A DNA stretch of 64,000 bases from Elymus sibiricus (GCA_039707655.1 CM077668.1:402920130-402984129); one strand, 5' to 3'; shown: positions 1-12,090, counted from the stretch's first letter. Program-made: numbers and translations. Notes: generated by a model from the letters alone, not told the origin.

Positions 1-27
1 TGTGCTTTATAAAAATTTCGTCCATAG

Positions 28-902
28 CTGGTGCTGCTGAGGTTGAGAGCCTCAGGGCTGCACTTGCGGAGGCCAGAAAGGAGGCCGCGGCAGGCAAAGC
101 GGCTGCTGAGAAAGCAGCTTCTGACTTGGAGGCCGAGCAAATTGCTCGGCGTCAGCATGAAGCTCGGGTATCTGAAGTCGAGCAAGAGCTCAAGGATGCC
201 ATCACCAAGTGTGAGGTCCTTGAGCAAAAGACTTCGGATCAATCCACCGAGCTCTCCAAGATTAGCAAGGACGCCGAAGAGGCGCGGACCGAGACCCGGA
301 GTGCTCGCGAGGAGATCCACCAGGAGAAACAGATAGCGGCTGGTAAGCTTTATTTATTGCAGAGTGTCTTTGGAGGTCAACGGTACGCATTACTCACCTG
401 AGTATGGCGTTCTCCAGGCGCGTTTGCGGACCTTCCGAGGAGCGCTACCGACGCCGCTAAGTACTTCCGCGCTCAGGAGGGGGAAGTGCAGGAGAAGCTA
501 TTCTGGTCACAATTCCAAGCGCCCGAACATCCTCCCCTCCTGAGCAACCAGATGAAGCAGCTGGTGGAGCTACACCAGACGGCAGAGCTGGCCATGAAGG
601 ACCTCTCCGTCCAGTTGTGGCCGGCTGAGCCAATCCCCAGCAGCTACTTCAGACTGCTGAAGTGGCTGCGTGACGCATCTCCATGGATCGAAGCGGTGAA
701 GCGCTCGGTCTGCATCGAGGGTGCTCGGATGGCCTTCGCCAGGACCAAGGTCCAATGGCCGAAGATGAAGGCCACCGAAGTTGCAACTGGGCCTCCGCCT
801 GAAGGGAAGACCCACCGGCGCCCCGAGCTGTACTTTGCCGAGGTCATGGATGGTGCTCGGGCGATAGAGGGCCAGTGCTCCAAAGATGTAATGTACGAGT
901 GA
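28..902 (+). CDS. Antisense gene (aORF) of TE1, last two exons
   Basis: Two exons are seen, 28-342 and 418-902, joined across a 75-base GT-AG intron (343-417); the acceptor before the first exon is the AG at 26-27. The first exon encodes an Ala/Glu/Lys-rich coiled coil, the second a more globular C-terminus that includes PEHPPLLSNQMKQLVELH and ends in DVMYE before a TGA. The same two exons and the same intron position occur in TE13 at 62520-62834 and 62910-63394, which supports the model. The N-terminal exons are outside the window. The protein belongs to the plant putative gypsy-type transposon family (Pfam PF04195 in its N-terminus). Its function is unknown. Confidence 0.75.
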
Positions 903-2157
903 TGTACCGTGGCATGTGAAACTATGCTTTAAACCTTTTGATATATATTAAGTTTGCGCTACTTATATGTGCGTCGTTGTGATGATGTTATTTTGACTCC
1001 TGTGCGGCCGTTTTCATTCTGAAAGCTACCAGTCATCGGCTTCAGCCCCCATGTAGATACAACAGGGGTGTTTTGAACTCCACGTCTTAACCCTTAGCCA
1101 ACGTCTTGGTCCGTAAAGGAGGTTTACGTGGGCGAAACCAGGCAATCAGATTATGCAGTTTTATTGCTTTCACTTAGCCATAGGAGCTTGACTGTGGAGC
1201 TAGGAACTAGCCCCTGGTGTGTGATCGACTAGCCGAGGTATATACCTTTTTCACACGGCTGGACGAAGACCAGCCCCTCGTATAACACGGAGTAATCGCC
1301 AATGATTTATAGTATGACACTTAGTCATCGGATCGCTGATCGATTCTCGCACATTATGACAGTCAGTTTTCGGCTTTCTCTACTAAGGTACTTAACCAGA
1401 CGAGCTGGAAATATGATCGCAGTAGTTCTCCCTTTACCTTCTTAGCCGAACATGCGGAACGTAAGAGGGTAAACACAGGAGCCGGGCAACCCAACTATTG
1501 ACCCAAGACATAATTCAGAATCTATGCATATAGTGCAATATCCGAGACGCCGAACGCGATGAAGCCGGTGTTCGGACTTGATATGTAGGGCAGTAACAGC
1601 CCCCGGTCTATTGACCGGTGTGCTTTGGCATTTTAAAGAGCGCGAAAGAGTAAAAAGGGACACATATAATAAGAAGCGAGTACGTCGAGAAACATTTTCT
1701 TCCTTGACACTCTTATATGACGTCTATCAGTACAATGCAAACTACCAAAGCTGGGGAAGATGTTTATTTATTTTACATTAAATTTTATACAAAGGAAAAG
1801 GTTTACACAGAGCCTTGGTACGCGGCTTGATATCCCTGCTTTGCCCTGTGGCACGTCTGCACCTTTACTCCTTTGGGGAAAAAACGTCCTTGAGAGGTAT
1901 AAGTCCGGCGATTGGGTCCTGCGAAAAAGGATCTGAAAGAAGAAAGTCGCCGTCGTATGTGCAGCTTGATGCTGAATAGGTCCTTAATGGAACCCAGAAT
2001 CATCCGAAGACCTAAGGGGTCCTAGCGAGGTCAAACCAGGCTTCGGACTTTGTGATAAGATTGCCTCCGATACTGCCCATGGTATTTTAAGCGCGAAGTT
2101 GTGCAGGCGAGGTACATACTTTGCTGGCGTAGTGGGCGTTCTACGGAGGCTAAACTG
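903..2157. other. Non-coding spacer between the TE1 antisense gene and protease
   Basis: This stretch has no credible coding region. Its left part is the 3' untranslated part of the antisense gene, and 903-1540 is closely matched by 63395-64000 in TE13. The right part (about 1600-2157) is AT-rich and ends at the protease stop. In a complete element the reverse transcriptase to integrase block would stand here in minus orientation; it is absent. Confidence 0.6.
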
Positions 2158-3456
2158 CTATTCCAGCTGAGCGTCAGGTGAGCTTTCACTCTGGTGTGCA
2201 GGCCAGGCACGTTTACTTGATTCGCGTCCCTTGATGGTGAGCGAATTCTTTGGCTTGCCTATGTTGCACTGCACTTCGGCTGCTAGAGCCGCGGTATGTT
2301 CCTCAGTTTGGAGGGAACGCTCCGTGTTTCCATTAACTGTGATGACGCCCCTAGGGACGGGCATCTTAAGCTTTAGATAAGCGTAGTTCGGGACCGCGTT
2401 GAAGCGGGCGAACGCGGTTCGTCCCAATAGTGCGTGATAACCACTGCGGAAGGGGACGATATCGAAGATCAAGTCCTCGCTGCGGAAATTGTCTGGAGAA
2501 CCGAACACTACTTCCAAAGTTATTGTGCCCGAGCAGCGGGCTTCGACACCTGGGATCACTCCTTTGAAGGTAGTGTTGCTGGATTTGATTCTTGACGGAT
2601 CGATTCCCATTTTCCATACTGAGTCCTCGTATATTAGGTTTAAGCTGCTGCTTCCGTCCATAAGGACTCTAGTGAGGTGATACCCATCGACTATGGGATC
2701 AAGGACCAGGGCCGCCGAACCTCCATGACGGATACTGGTTGGGTGGTCTCTGTGGTCGAAGCTGATCGGACATGCTGACCAGGGGTTGAATTTCGGGGCT
2801 ACAGGCTCCATGGCGTAGACATCCCGTAGTGCGCGCTTGCGCTCCCTCTTTGGTATGTGGGTGACGTAAATCATGTTCACCGTTTTTACCATGGGGGGAA
2901 ATTGCTTCTGCCCTCCAGTGTTCGGGCCGCGAGGTTCTTCATCGTCCTCGCTCTGGGGGCCCTTGCCCTTGTCTTTGGCGTTTATTTTGCCGGCTTGCTT
3001 AAATACCCAACAATTATGATTGGTGTGGTTGGCGGGCTTGTCCGGAGTGCCATGGAATTGGCAGGGCCTCTCCAATATCTTGTCTAGGGTGGATGGGCCC
3101 TCCTTATTGCCTTTAAAGGGCTTCTTCCGCTGACCAGATTTGGAGTTGCTGAATCCGGCGTTGACTGCCATGTCGTCAGCTTCTCCATTGTTACTTCGGC
3201 GCTTGTTCTTGTTGCGCCGCGGCTTCCCGTTTCCGTCCCGGACCTTTGAGGTACCGGGGTCTGTTATGTTGTTGCTTCTACGAGCCGACCAACTATCTTC
3301 GCCCGCGCAAAAGCAGGTCATGAGTGCAGTGAGGGCCGACATAGTCTTCGGCTTGTCTTGGCCGAGCTGTCGGGCGAGCCACTCGTCGCGAATGCTATGT
3401 TTGAAAGCGGCTATGGCCTCGGTGTCCGGACAGTCGACGATTTGGTTATTTTTAGT
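2158..3456 (-). pseudogene. Gag C-terminus and aspartic protease domain of TE1
   Basis: The frame is open from the stop at 3457-3459 down to 2158. In order it shows a Lys/Arg/Asn-rich basic stretch, a Cys/His-rich segment (PCQFHG, then HTNHNCWV), and a retropepsin-like domain with the catalytic motif MDGSSS, then FKGVIPG, and later HALLGRTAF. The usual motif in this group is DGGSS or DGSS. The protease would cut the Gag polyprotein. The frame stops after the protease without running into reverse transcriptase. Upstream it is cut off from the main gag domain by one in-frame TGA, so this is a broken copy. Confidence 0.72.
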
Positions 3457-5338
3457 TCAGAACCGGTTCCAGAACTGTCGCGCTGACTCTCCGGGCTGCT
3501 GGAATACGTGACTTAAGTCGTCCGCATCTGGTGGCCGGACATAAGTGCCCTGGAAATTAGCCCGGAAAGCATCCTCAAGGTCCTCCCAGCTCCCTATAGA
3601 GTTTTCAGGGAAGCTATTCAACCAGTGTCTTGCTAGTCCTTTAAGTTTCAATGGCAAATATTTTATGGCATGGAGGTCATCTCCGCGAGCCATGTGAATG
3701 TGAAGAAGGAAATCCTCGATCCAGACTGCCGGGTCTGTAGTCCCGTCATACTGTTCACTGTTTACGGGTTTAAACCTTTCTGGGAACTGGTGCCGCATTA
3801 CCTCGTCCGTAAAGCACATTGGATGTGCGGCGCCCCTTACCCGAGCCACGTCGCGCCGAAGACCAGTAGGCATCTTGGTTCAGTATTGATCCTGGACTCT
3901 GTTATTCCGGTCGCGCCAGGCTTGATAGCCGTCGTCCTCGGTGGGGGCATGTCCTCTTGATCCGTAGATGGACCTGGTCTAGCCGGCTCTATTGGCAAGG
4001 TCCTGGCGCAGGTCATACTTGTAGCCCGGCTGCACTGCTTCCTTGCCTTTATGCCGAGGGGGAGTGGGCTAGTGTTCGGCATTATTGGCCGCCCTGTCCC
4101 GCCCGCAAGGTGGTCGGTCGGGCTGGTCTGCCTGGTTGTACCTTGACGTTATGGGCGCAAGAGCCTCGTCATCAAATTGTGGCAGCAGTTTGCGCTTGGG
4201 GTAACTCTTTGTTTGGCGTTCATAGTTGTATCCCTCTTCGGCCACCAGGACTTTAGTCCACCTGTCATTGAGGGTGTTCTGTTCAGCCTTTAGCTGCTGC
4301 TGCTTCGTTTTGAGGCTCCGAGCAGTAGCGATAAGCTGCCGCTTGAAGCGTTCTTGTTCCAGTGGTTCCTCAGGGACGATGAAATCTTCGTCGCCGAGGC
4401 TGACGTCCTCTTCAGAGAGGGGTAGATAGTTGCTATCCTCGGAGTCATTATGATCGACGGAGTCTTCGGGATTGAACTGACTCTCCTGCTCCTCCGGTCT
4501 ATACTGCTCGCATTCGGGGTTAGCGGGGCCATTGGGATCATCGGCGTTATCTAGGGTATCCTCCTTCCCGGTGCCAGTGTTGCATTCCCTACCCCGACGT
4601 GATAGAGATCGTCCCCATTGTCGTCGGCACTTTGGTGGTTCCTTGACGGGCTTAACCTCACCCTTTTCGGGGGTGCCGTCGTCATCCTTTTTAGGAGTGC
4701 CCACCATGTAAACATCGTATGTAGATGTAGCCGTCCAGCGCCCAGTGGTGGGCGGGGTTTGGCTGAGTTTGGCTTCGACATCTTCATCCATGCCGTTGGT
4801 TTCTTCTGAAGCGTAATCTAGCATGTCGGTTAAGTCCTCGACAGTGGCTATTAAGTGGGTGGTGGGCGGGACGCAAAATTCCCTGAGCCTGGTCTCCCGA
4901 TTGGGCCAGGCGCAAATCGGAGGCAAAACCTCGGTGATGGCAAGAGATTGAATTCGGTCCAGCGCCTCGTTTAGTAGTGAGAGCTGGACAGTAGCATGGG
5001 GATCTGCGGGGTCGCACTCAGGGTTGATGACCTGGGCGAGTTCGACAGATGCCAACTCCGTAGGCCCGGGCGTTGGAGTCGAGTTCCTATTCGGAAGAGG
5101 GTCCGGCTCAGCAGTGATGAGTCCGGCCAGGGTTGACTCCGGGCCTACGGACAGTGGGGTCGCTCCCGAGTCTAGAGCTGGGTGCGCGGCGGGGGTGATG
5201 GGTCCGGCGGAGTCTAACTCTCCATCTTCGGACGTTATGAACGGTTCCGGACTCAAGGCCGGAGATGCAGAGTAGGTCGACCCCTGAGCGGGGCCGGATG
5301 GCGGATCCGAAGACTCCTCTCCGAGATCGTTGGGTGCG
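3457..5338 (-). pseudogene. TE1 gag, main part
   Basis: The segment 3873-3457 holds a retrotransposon Gag (capsid) domain: the run from VWIEDFLLHIHMARGD through LPLKLKGLARHWLN to the end is typical of the family. It stops at TGA 3457-3459, where the related frame would continue into the protease part. The segment 5256-4069 is an acidic N-terminal region rich in Ser, Pro and Glu. The two parts are in different frames around 3870-4080, so at least one frameshift is present. The N-terminal 75 or so codons lie across the TE2 insertion at 12091-12315. Confidence 0.7.
5334..5338. repeat. Target site duplication of TE2, left copy
   Basis: GTGCG stands before the LTR TG at 5339, and GTGCA follows the LTR end at 12090 (12091-12095). 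One base differs. Removing TE2 and one copy restores an open gag frame through SSGAPNDLGEE, matching the uninterrupted homologue near 58880 (SPGAPHNLGEE). Confidence 0.8.
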
Positions 5339-6896
5339 TGCTACTTGTAAACTGCGTTGGATTTTTATCCCCGAAGAGGAGAGGATGATGCAGCACAGTA
5401 GAGTAAGTATTTCCCTCAATTAAGAAACCAAGGTTATCAATCCAGTAGGAGAACCAAGCAACACCACGTAAACATCACCTACACACAAAACGCAAACCCT
5501 CGCACCCAACGCAAACGAGAGGTTGTCAATCTCTCGGCGGTCAAGTAACGAGATTAAATGGTATATGATAGATTGATAGATTGATAAATAAATAAAAGAT
5601 AAAAAAGTGCAGCAAGTATTTTTGCTATTTTTGTATAAGTAAACAAGATAGATCTTATAGTAAAAGTAGACCCGGGGGCTGTAGGATTCACTAGTGGCAT
5701 CTCTCTCAAGAAAATAGCATACGGTGGGTAAACAAATTACTGTTGGGCAATTGATAGAAAAGCAAATAATTATGATGCTATCCAAGGCAATGATCATGAT
5801 ATAGGCATTACATCCAAATCAAGTAGACCGACTCCTGCCTGCATCTACTACTATTACTTCACACATCGACCGTTATCCAGCATGCATCTAGTGTATTAAG
5901 TTCAAGAGAACGAAGTAATGCATTAAGAACGATGACATGATTTAGTCAAGACAAAAGCATATAAGAATTCATCCCAAATTGTTATCCTTAATGGCAACAA
6001 CACATGCGTGGTAATTCCCCTTCTGTCACTAGGACTGAGCACCGCAAGATTGAACCCATTACCGAGCACCTCTTCCCATTGAAAGAAGATCTAATCTAGT
6101 TGGCCAAACCAAACCAAAACTTCGGAGAAGAAATACAAGGCTATACTAAATCATGCATAAAAGAGATCAGCAAGAACTCAAATAAAACAAGGATAGATCT
6201 GATCATAAACTCACAATTCATCGGATCCCAACAAACACACCGCACAAAGTCATTACATCGGATGGATCTACATGAAGATCATGTAGACCTTTGTATTGAG
6301 AAACACAAAGAGAGAGAGAGAGCCATCTAGCTACTACCTACGGACCCATAGGTCTGTGGTGAACTACTCACGCATCATCGGAGAGGCGGCAAGGTTGATG
6401 TAGAGCCCCTCCGTGATGAGTTCCCCCTCTGGCAGAGTACCAGAGAAGGCCTCCAGATGGGATCTTGCGGGAACAGAGGCTTGCGGCGGCAGAAAAAGTA
6501 TTTCGTGGACTCCACTGGGCGTTTTGGATTTCTTCTGAATTTATAGTGGGGGAGGTAGGGCAAATGGCGCAAGGAGGGGCCCACATGGCACTGGGGCGCG
6601 CCCTGGTGCCATGTGGGGCCCTCCAGCGTGATCTTCCTTGGCCTCCAAGTTCCTGGTGATCCTTATCTTCAATAAAAAATCCTCAAAAAGTTTCGGGACA
6701 ATTCGATCTTATCTGATATTGATTTTCTGTAAAACAAAAACAGGGCAGAAAACAGGAACTGGCACGTGGCACTAAGTTAATAGGTTAGTCCCCAAAAATG
6801 ATATAAAAAGGTATAAAATGATAATAAAAACATCCAAGAATAATAACATCATAGCATGGAACAAGCAAAAATAATAGATACGTTGGAGATGTATCA
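5339..6896 (-). repeat. 3' LTR of TE2
   Basis: This copy has 1558 bases and begins TGCTACTTG and ends GTATCA on the plus strand, that is TGATAC...AAGTAGCA in element sense. It contains a GC-rich palindrome at 6575-6620 (GGGCCCACATGGCAC with its complement) and matches 10516-12090 closely. Confidence 0.88.
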
Positions 6897-6911
6897 AGCA
6901 TCCCCAAGCTT
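6897..6911 (-). other. Polypurine tract of TE2
   Basis: On the minus strand AAGCTTGGGGATGCT directly precedes the 3' LTR start TGATAC. This is the expected position for second-strand priming. Near-copies of the motif occur inside the element at 8639-8655 and 8693-8709. Confidence 0.65.
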
Positions 6912-9371
6912 AACTCCTGCTCGTCCTCGAGTAGGAAAGTGATAAAACAAATTTTTGATTGTGGAATGCTACCCAACATATTTCACATTACTTTCATAGC
7001 ATAGACATGAGGACTTGTATGATTCAAAGCAATAGTCTATAGTTTGACATGAAGACATAGATACTCAAGTGATGCTTACAAACAACCTTGCCTTTCAAAA
7101 TAGCAATGCCAAGGAAAACTATCCCTAGCCCATTATGCTCAATCACTGATCCATTCATGAAACACACTCGAATATCAATCATACTCCATGCACACACATG
7201 ACCACATGACCCCCTAGTTGGTGCTTTTAATGAGAAGGATGGGACTCAACAAAAAAAGTAAATAGAAAGGCCCTTCGCAAAGGGAAGCATGGATTTACAG
7301 AGGTGCCAGAGCTCAAGTTTTAATAGAGATGAAAATTTTATTTTGGGAGGCATGCTTTTCTCGTCAACGAGAACGACTTAAGGTTCCCAACACTTCTCAC
7401 ATTGGATACATCATAGGTGGTTCCCAAACAAAAAATAAAAGTTTTGCTCCCCATCATCGTTCCATGGTTTTGAGACTTTTGTCCCTTTTTTCCATTCACA
7501 TCCGAAGGAGTTTGTTTTCCACCTTTCCTTATCACAATCCATGGCTAGCCGTATTCACGGGTGCCCTCCATACAAACACATTCCAAGGAAATTCAATTTA
7601 TTTTGGGACTGGGCATCCCTTATACCACCACACTCTCGTGCAATGACAAGTGAATAAACACTCATCGTGAGAATGACATATCCAACACAAGAATCATTGG
7701 CCACCCCTCACCGCTTCATGAGCAATATGGGCACACAAAACAGAAGTTATTTTGAAAAAATTTAGAGATGGCACATGCAAATTTACTTAGGACGGCATTG
7801 AAATACCGTATATAGGTAGATATGGTGAACACAATTGGCAAAACTAGTTTTAAGGTAAAATGATGTACAAGCAGAATTCCCACTTAGTACAAATGGAGGC
7901 TAGCATAAAGGTTGAGAAGCGACCAACTAAGAAACCATAATGATGCACATGCATACATAAAACATGACCAACACCGAATAATGCACCACAAGTAGGATGT
8001 AACTTCATAGCATAACTATTGACTTTCGTGCTTGTATAGGGAATCATAAACCTTAACATCACTATTCATACTAGAGCATAATTACTCATGAACATAGCTC
8101 ACATATCATCATCTACATATCTCAAAACTATTGCAAGGAATCAAGTTTTTCATGTCCCATAAAATTTTTATGCTAGTTTTCATTATTCTACTTGAATATT
8201 CATCACATGGGGACCAAGCTCATAGCTTGTGCAAATTACCATAACCATTTTCATACTCTCAAAAAGATATAAGTGCAGCATGAGAGCAAAATTTCTACAA
8301 AATATCTAGCATTCTCAAAAAGATATAAGTGAAGCAAGAGAACAAGTTTCTTCAAAATATTCGCACCACCGTGCTCAAAAAGATATAAGTGAAGCACTAG
8401 AGCAACCACCTAGCTCAACAAATTTAAGTGAAGCACAAGAAGCAATTCTAACAAATTATGATGACGTGAGGCCATCTCAAGCAAATGTGTTCAGAGGTGA
8501 TGATTGTGAAAAACTAAAAAGCAAATACTCATATCATACAAGACGCTCCAAGCAAAACACATATCATGTGACGAATAAAAATATAGCCTCAAGTGTGTTA
8601 CCGATGGTCGTTAGAAGAAAGAGGGGATGCCTTCCGGGGCATCCCCAAGCTTAGACGCTTGAGTTTCCTTGGATATTACCTTGGGGTGCCTTGGGCATCC
8701 CCAAGCTTAGGCTTTTGCATCTCTTCATTCCTTCATCCATCGTCGTCACACCCAAAACTTGAAAACTTCAATCACACAAAACTCAACAAAAACCTTCGTG
8801 AGATCCGTTAGTATAACCAAGCAAATTACTACTATAAGTACTGTTAAAAACCCATTAAAATTTTATTTTGCATTATAGGTACTGCGTTCTCACTTTCCCA
8901 TGGCTTGCACCACCCGATACAATCCATAGTTTCATCAAAACAAGCAAACAATGCTTAGAAAGCAGAATCTGTCAAAAACAGAACAGTCTGTACCAATCTG
9001 TCGAAAAGCCATACTTCCTGTAACTCCAACAATTCTGAAAAATTAGGACAACGTGGAAAATTTGTATATCAATCACCTGTAAAAAATTCAGACACATTTG
9101 ACTCTCTGACGAATTTATAAAATTCCTGGACTGGGCATCAAAGTTTCTGTTTTTCACAGAATTGCATTCACAAGCATCCACATCATCCCAAAGGTCTTAC
9201 TTGGCACAAACAGTAATTAAAATATAAAAAACCAACTCAAAACAGAAGCAAATAAAGGAAAATCAAAAGAACAGAAACAAAAAGTGAAAAATAAAAATTT
9301 ATTTTATTCGTTGGGTTGCCTCCCAACAAGCGCTATCGTTCTACGCCCCTAGCTACGCATAAAGCAATACA
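6912..9371. repeat. Non-coding interior of TE2 with short repeats
   Basis: No coding region is supported. At 8255-8430 a unit with CTCAAAAAGATATAAGTG followed by AAGCA-type sequence recurs about four times. At 8624-8647 a palindrome (GGGGATGC, short loop, GCATCCCC) overlaps a polypurine-like motif, and a further copy of that motif is at 8693. The same blocks in the same order occur in TE5 (29285-29530 and about 29727-29820), so they are family features. Confidence 0.6.
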
Positions 9372-10175
9372 TCAAGTATTGTCTAGTTCCTTGATCACAC
9401 ACCCACCTTTTCTTGGTGGTCCAACAAGAAAAATTTTAGCAAAAACACTTTGTGGCAAAGAATCATAAAACTTATTCTCAAAATAAGATTGGCGGAAAGA
9501 TTCAACATAACTTGGGTGCACGCTAATCATTTTGAGATCCCCCTTGTCTTGGGAAGATGAAGCACCACTAGTTTTAGGAACATAAATAAGCTTGCAATTT
9601 TTAGGAAGATAATTTCTACCAACTTCTTTGGTAGGAGAAAAAGCCGAGCCCAATTTTTCAATGATTCCTTCCAACTTATCAATTCGAGCGGGACTTTGCT
9701 CTAATTTCTTATCGATAATGGGCTCTTTGTCTTTCATAGTTTTCAAAGTCATTCCCACCTTAGAACCATATTGAGTAATATGATTGTGGATCTTTTTATC
9801 CAAATTATCAAGATGTTCTATAGTGTGAATTTTTCTTTCAATAACATCCAACCTTTGCATCACATGTTCAAGGGTCAACGGTGTTTCGTTAACCGTGATG
9901 GGTGGTGCGCCCACTAAATCATTCAAAGCATTAAAAGCATCCAAATAAGAGCAAGTCAAGAAATTCCCTCTGGTAATAGTGTCAAGTACAAAACGATACC
10001 AAGGAGTAACTCCCACATAAAAATTACGGAGAAGAATAGTTGTGGATTGCTTGCAAGATGATCTATTATGAGCATCGCAAATCCTATACCAAGCATCTTT
10101 CAAATTTTCTCCTCCTCTTTGTTTGAAGTCAAGGACTCCATTCTCAGAGGTGGAGTTGGAAGAAGAACTAGCCAT
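9372..10175 (-). CDS. Gag-like protein of TE2
   Basis: This is an intact 267-codon ORF starting at the ATG for MASSSSNSTSENG; an upstream in-frame ATG at 10229 is possible but lies in the leader. The N-terminal half is gag-like (GGENLKDAWYRICDAHN, then LLRNFYVGVTPWYRF). The middle is helical and probably coiled coil (LEHVMQRLDVIERKIHTIE). The C-terminus is basic. It sits just downstream of the primer site, where gag is expected, and no pol follows. The TE5 copy is interrupted by stops while this one is open, so TE2 is the better-preserved member. A gag role is inferred from position and resemblance. Confidence 0.65.
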   Translation of the reverse strand: MASSSSNSTSENGVLDFKQRGGENLKDAWYRICDAHNRSSCKQSTTILLRNFYVGVTPWYRFVLDTITRGNFLTCSYLDAFNALNDLVGAPPITVNETPLTLEHVMQRLDVIERKIHTIEHLDNLDKKIHNHITQYGSKVGMTLKTMKDKEPIIDKKLEQSPARIDKLEGIIEKLGSAFSPTKEVGRNYLPKNCKLIYVPKTSGASSSQDKGDLKMISVHPSYVESFRQSYFENKFYDSLPQSVFAKIFLVGPPRKGGCVIKELDNT

Positions 10176-10374
10176 AGTGGTAAAAAGACGAATAAGACAA
10201 ACGAGAAAACGATGAAGGAAAAGAGGCAAATAAAAGTGGCAAACGAAAAGGCAAATATTTTTGTAAATTTTTTAGAAGTGGGGGAGACGAAAACGAGAGG
10301 CAAATGGCAAATAAAGTAAATGCAAAGGTAAGAGTTGAGAGCGTAGGTACTTGGTAATGTTGATGATGTCTCCC

Positions 10375-10506
10375 AAGCAATGGTGCCAGAATTTGGCAAG
10401 TTGACGGGAGATGATGTTGACTTGATCCTCCCTGGCAACGGCGCCAGAAATTGGCAAGTTGACGGGAGACGATGTTGACTTGATCCTCCCCGGCAACGGC
10501 GCCAGA
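10375..10506 (-). repeat. Tandem 58 bp repeat carrying three primer-site-like copies in TE2
   Basis: Motifs ending in GGCGCCAGA or a variant end at 10390, 10448 and 10506, giving a 58-base period. The copy nearest the LTR (10487-10504) is the perfect match: on the minus strand TGGCGCCGTTGCCGGGGA, complementary to the 3' end of plant tRNA-Asp(GUC). The middle copy has one change, and the far copy is decayed (TGGTGCCAGA). TE5 has only one copy at this place. Confidence 0.75.
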
Positions 10507-10515
10507 AATTCATCC

Positions 10516-12090
10516 TGCTACTTGTAAACTGCGTTGGATTTTTATCCCCGAAGAGGAGAGGATGATGGAGCACAGTAGAGTAAGTATTTCCCTCAGTTAA
10601 GAAACCAAGGTTATCAATCCAGTAGGAGAACCAAGCAACACCACATAAACAGCACCTACACACAAAACGCAAACCCTCGCACCCAACGCAAACAAGAGGT
10701 TGTCAATCTCCTAGTGGTCAAGTAACGAGATTAAATGGTATATGATAGATTGATAGATTGATAAATAAATAAAAGATAAAAAAGTGCAGCAAGTATTTTT
10801 TGTATTTTTGTATAAGTAAACAAGATAGATCTTATAGTAAAAGTAGACCCGGGGGCCGTAGGATTCACTAGTGGCATCTCTCTCAAGAAAATAGCATACG
10901 GTGGGTAAACAAATTACTGTTGGGCAATTGATAGAAAAGCAAATAATTATGACGCTATCCAAGGCAATGATCATGATATAGGCATTACATCCAAATCAAG
11001 TAGACCGACTCCTGCCTGCATCTACTACTATTACTTCACACATCGACCGCTATCCAGCATGAATCTAGCGTATTAAGTTCAAGAGAACGAAGTAATGCAT
11101 TAAGAATGATGACATGATGTAGTCAAGACAAAAGCATATAATAATTCATCCCAACTTGTTATCCTTAATGGCAACAACACATGCGTGTCAATTCCCCTTC
11201 TGTCACTAGGACTGAGCACCGCAAGATTGAACCCATTACCGAGCACCTCTTCCCATTGCAAGAAGATCTAATCTAGTTGGCCAAACCAAACCAAAACTTC
11301 GGAGAAGAAATACAAGGCTATACTAAATCATGCATAAAAGGGATCAGCAAGAACTCAAATAAAACAAGGATAGATTTGATCATAAACTCACAATTCATCG
11401 GATCCCAACAAACACACCACACAAAGTCATTTCATCGGATGGATCTACATGAAGATCATGTAGACCTTTGTATTGAGAAACACGAAGAGAGAGAGAGAGG
11501 GCCATCTAGCTACTACCTACGGACCCATAGGTCTGTGGTGAACTACTCACGCATCATCGGAGAGGCGGCAAGGTTGATGTAGAGCCCCTCCGTGATGAGT
11601 CCCCCCTACGGCGGAGTACCGGAGAAGGCCTCCAGATGGGATCTTGCGGGAACTGAGGCTTGCGGCAGCGGAAAGAGTATTTCGTGGACTCCCCTGGGGG
11701 TTTTGGATTTCTTCTGAATTTATAGTGGTGGAGGTAGGGCAAATGGCGCAAGGAGGGGCCCACATGGCACTGGGGCGCCCCCCCTGGGGCACGCCCTGGT
11801 GCCATGTGGGGCCCTCAAGCATGATCTTCCTTGGCCTCCAAGTTCCTGGTGATCCTTATCTTCAATAAAAAATCCTCAAATAGTTTCGGGACGATTCGAT
11901 CTTATCTGATATTGATTTTCTGTAAAACAAAAACAGGGCAGAAAACAGGAACTGGCACGTGGCACTAAGTTAATAGGTTAGTCCCCAAAAATGATATAAA
12001 AAGGTATAAAATGATAATAAAAACATCCAAGAATAATAACATCATAGCATGGAACAAGCAAAAATAATAGATACGTTGGAGACATATCAG
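10516..12090 (-). repeat. 5' LTR of TE2
   Basis: This copy has 1575 bases with the same termini as 5339-6896. It is slightly longer because the GC-rich palindrome near 11756-11815 carries an extra CCCCCCCTGGGGCACG-like stretch. On the minus strand it ends at 10516, 11 bases from the primer site. Confidence 0.88.

Larger units (their letters stand above)
5339..12090 (-). mobile_element. TE2: non-autonomous Athila-like LTR retrotransposon (Sabrina-type LTR)
   Basis: This is a 6.75 kb element with two LTRs (5339-6896 and 10516-12090), a tRNA-Asp type primer site beside the right LTR, and a purine-rich tract beside the left LTR; both place it on the minus strand. The LTRs begin TGATAC and end TAGCA in element sense. 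The 3.6 kb interior carries one gag-like ORF and long non-coding repeats, with no protease, reverse transcriptase or integrase. It would need proteins from a related element. The LTRs look nearly identical by eye, which suggests a fairly recent insertion. TE5 is a second member of the same family. Confidence 0.85.

Noticed and set aside
8255..8450. Spaced repeats resembling a CRISPR array
   Set aside because: Units are diverged, spacing is uneven, spacers are similar to each other, and the same block occurs in TE5; the context is a plant retrotransposon.
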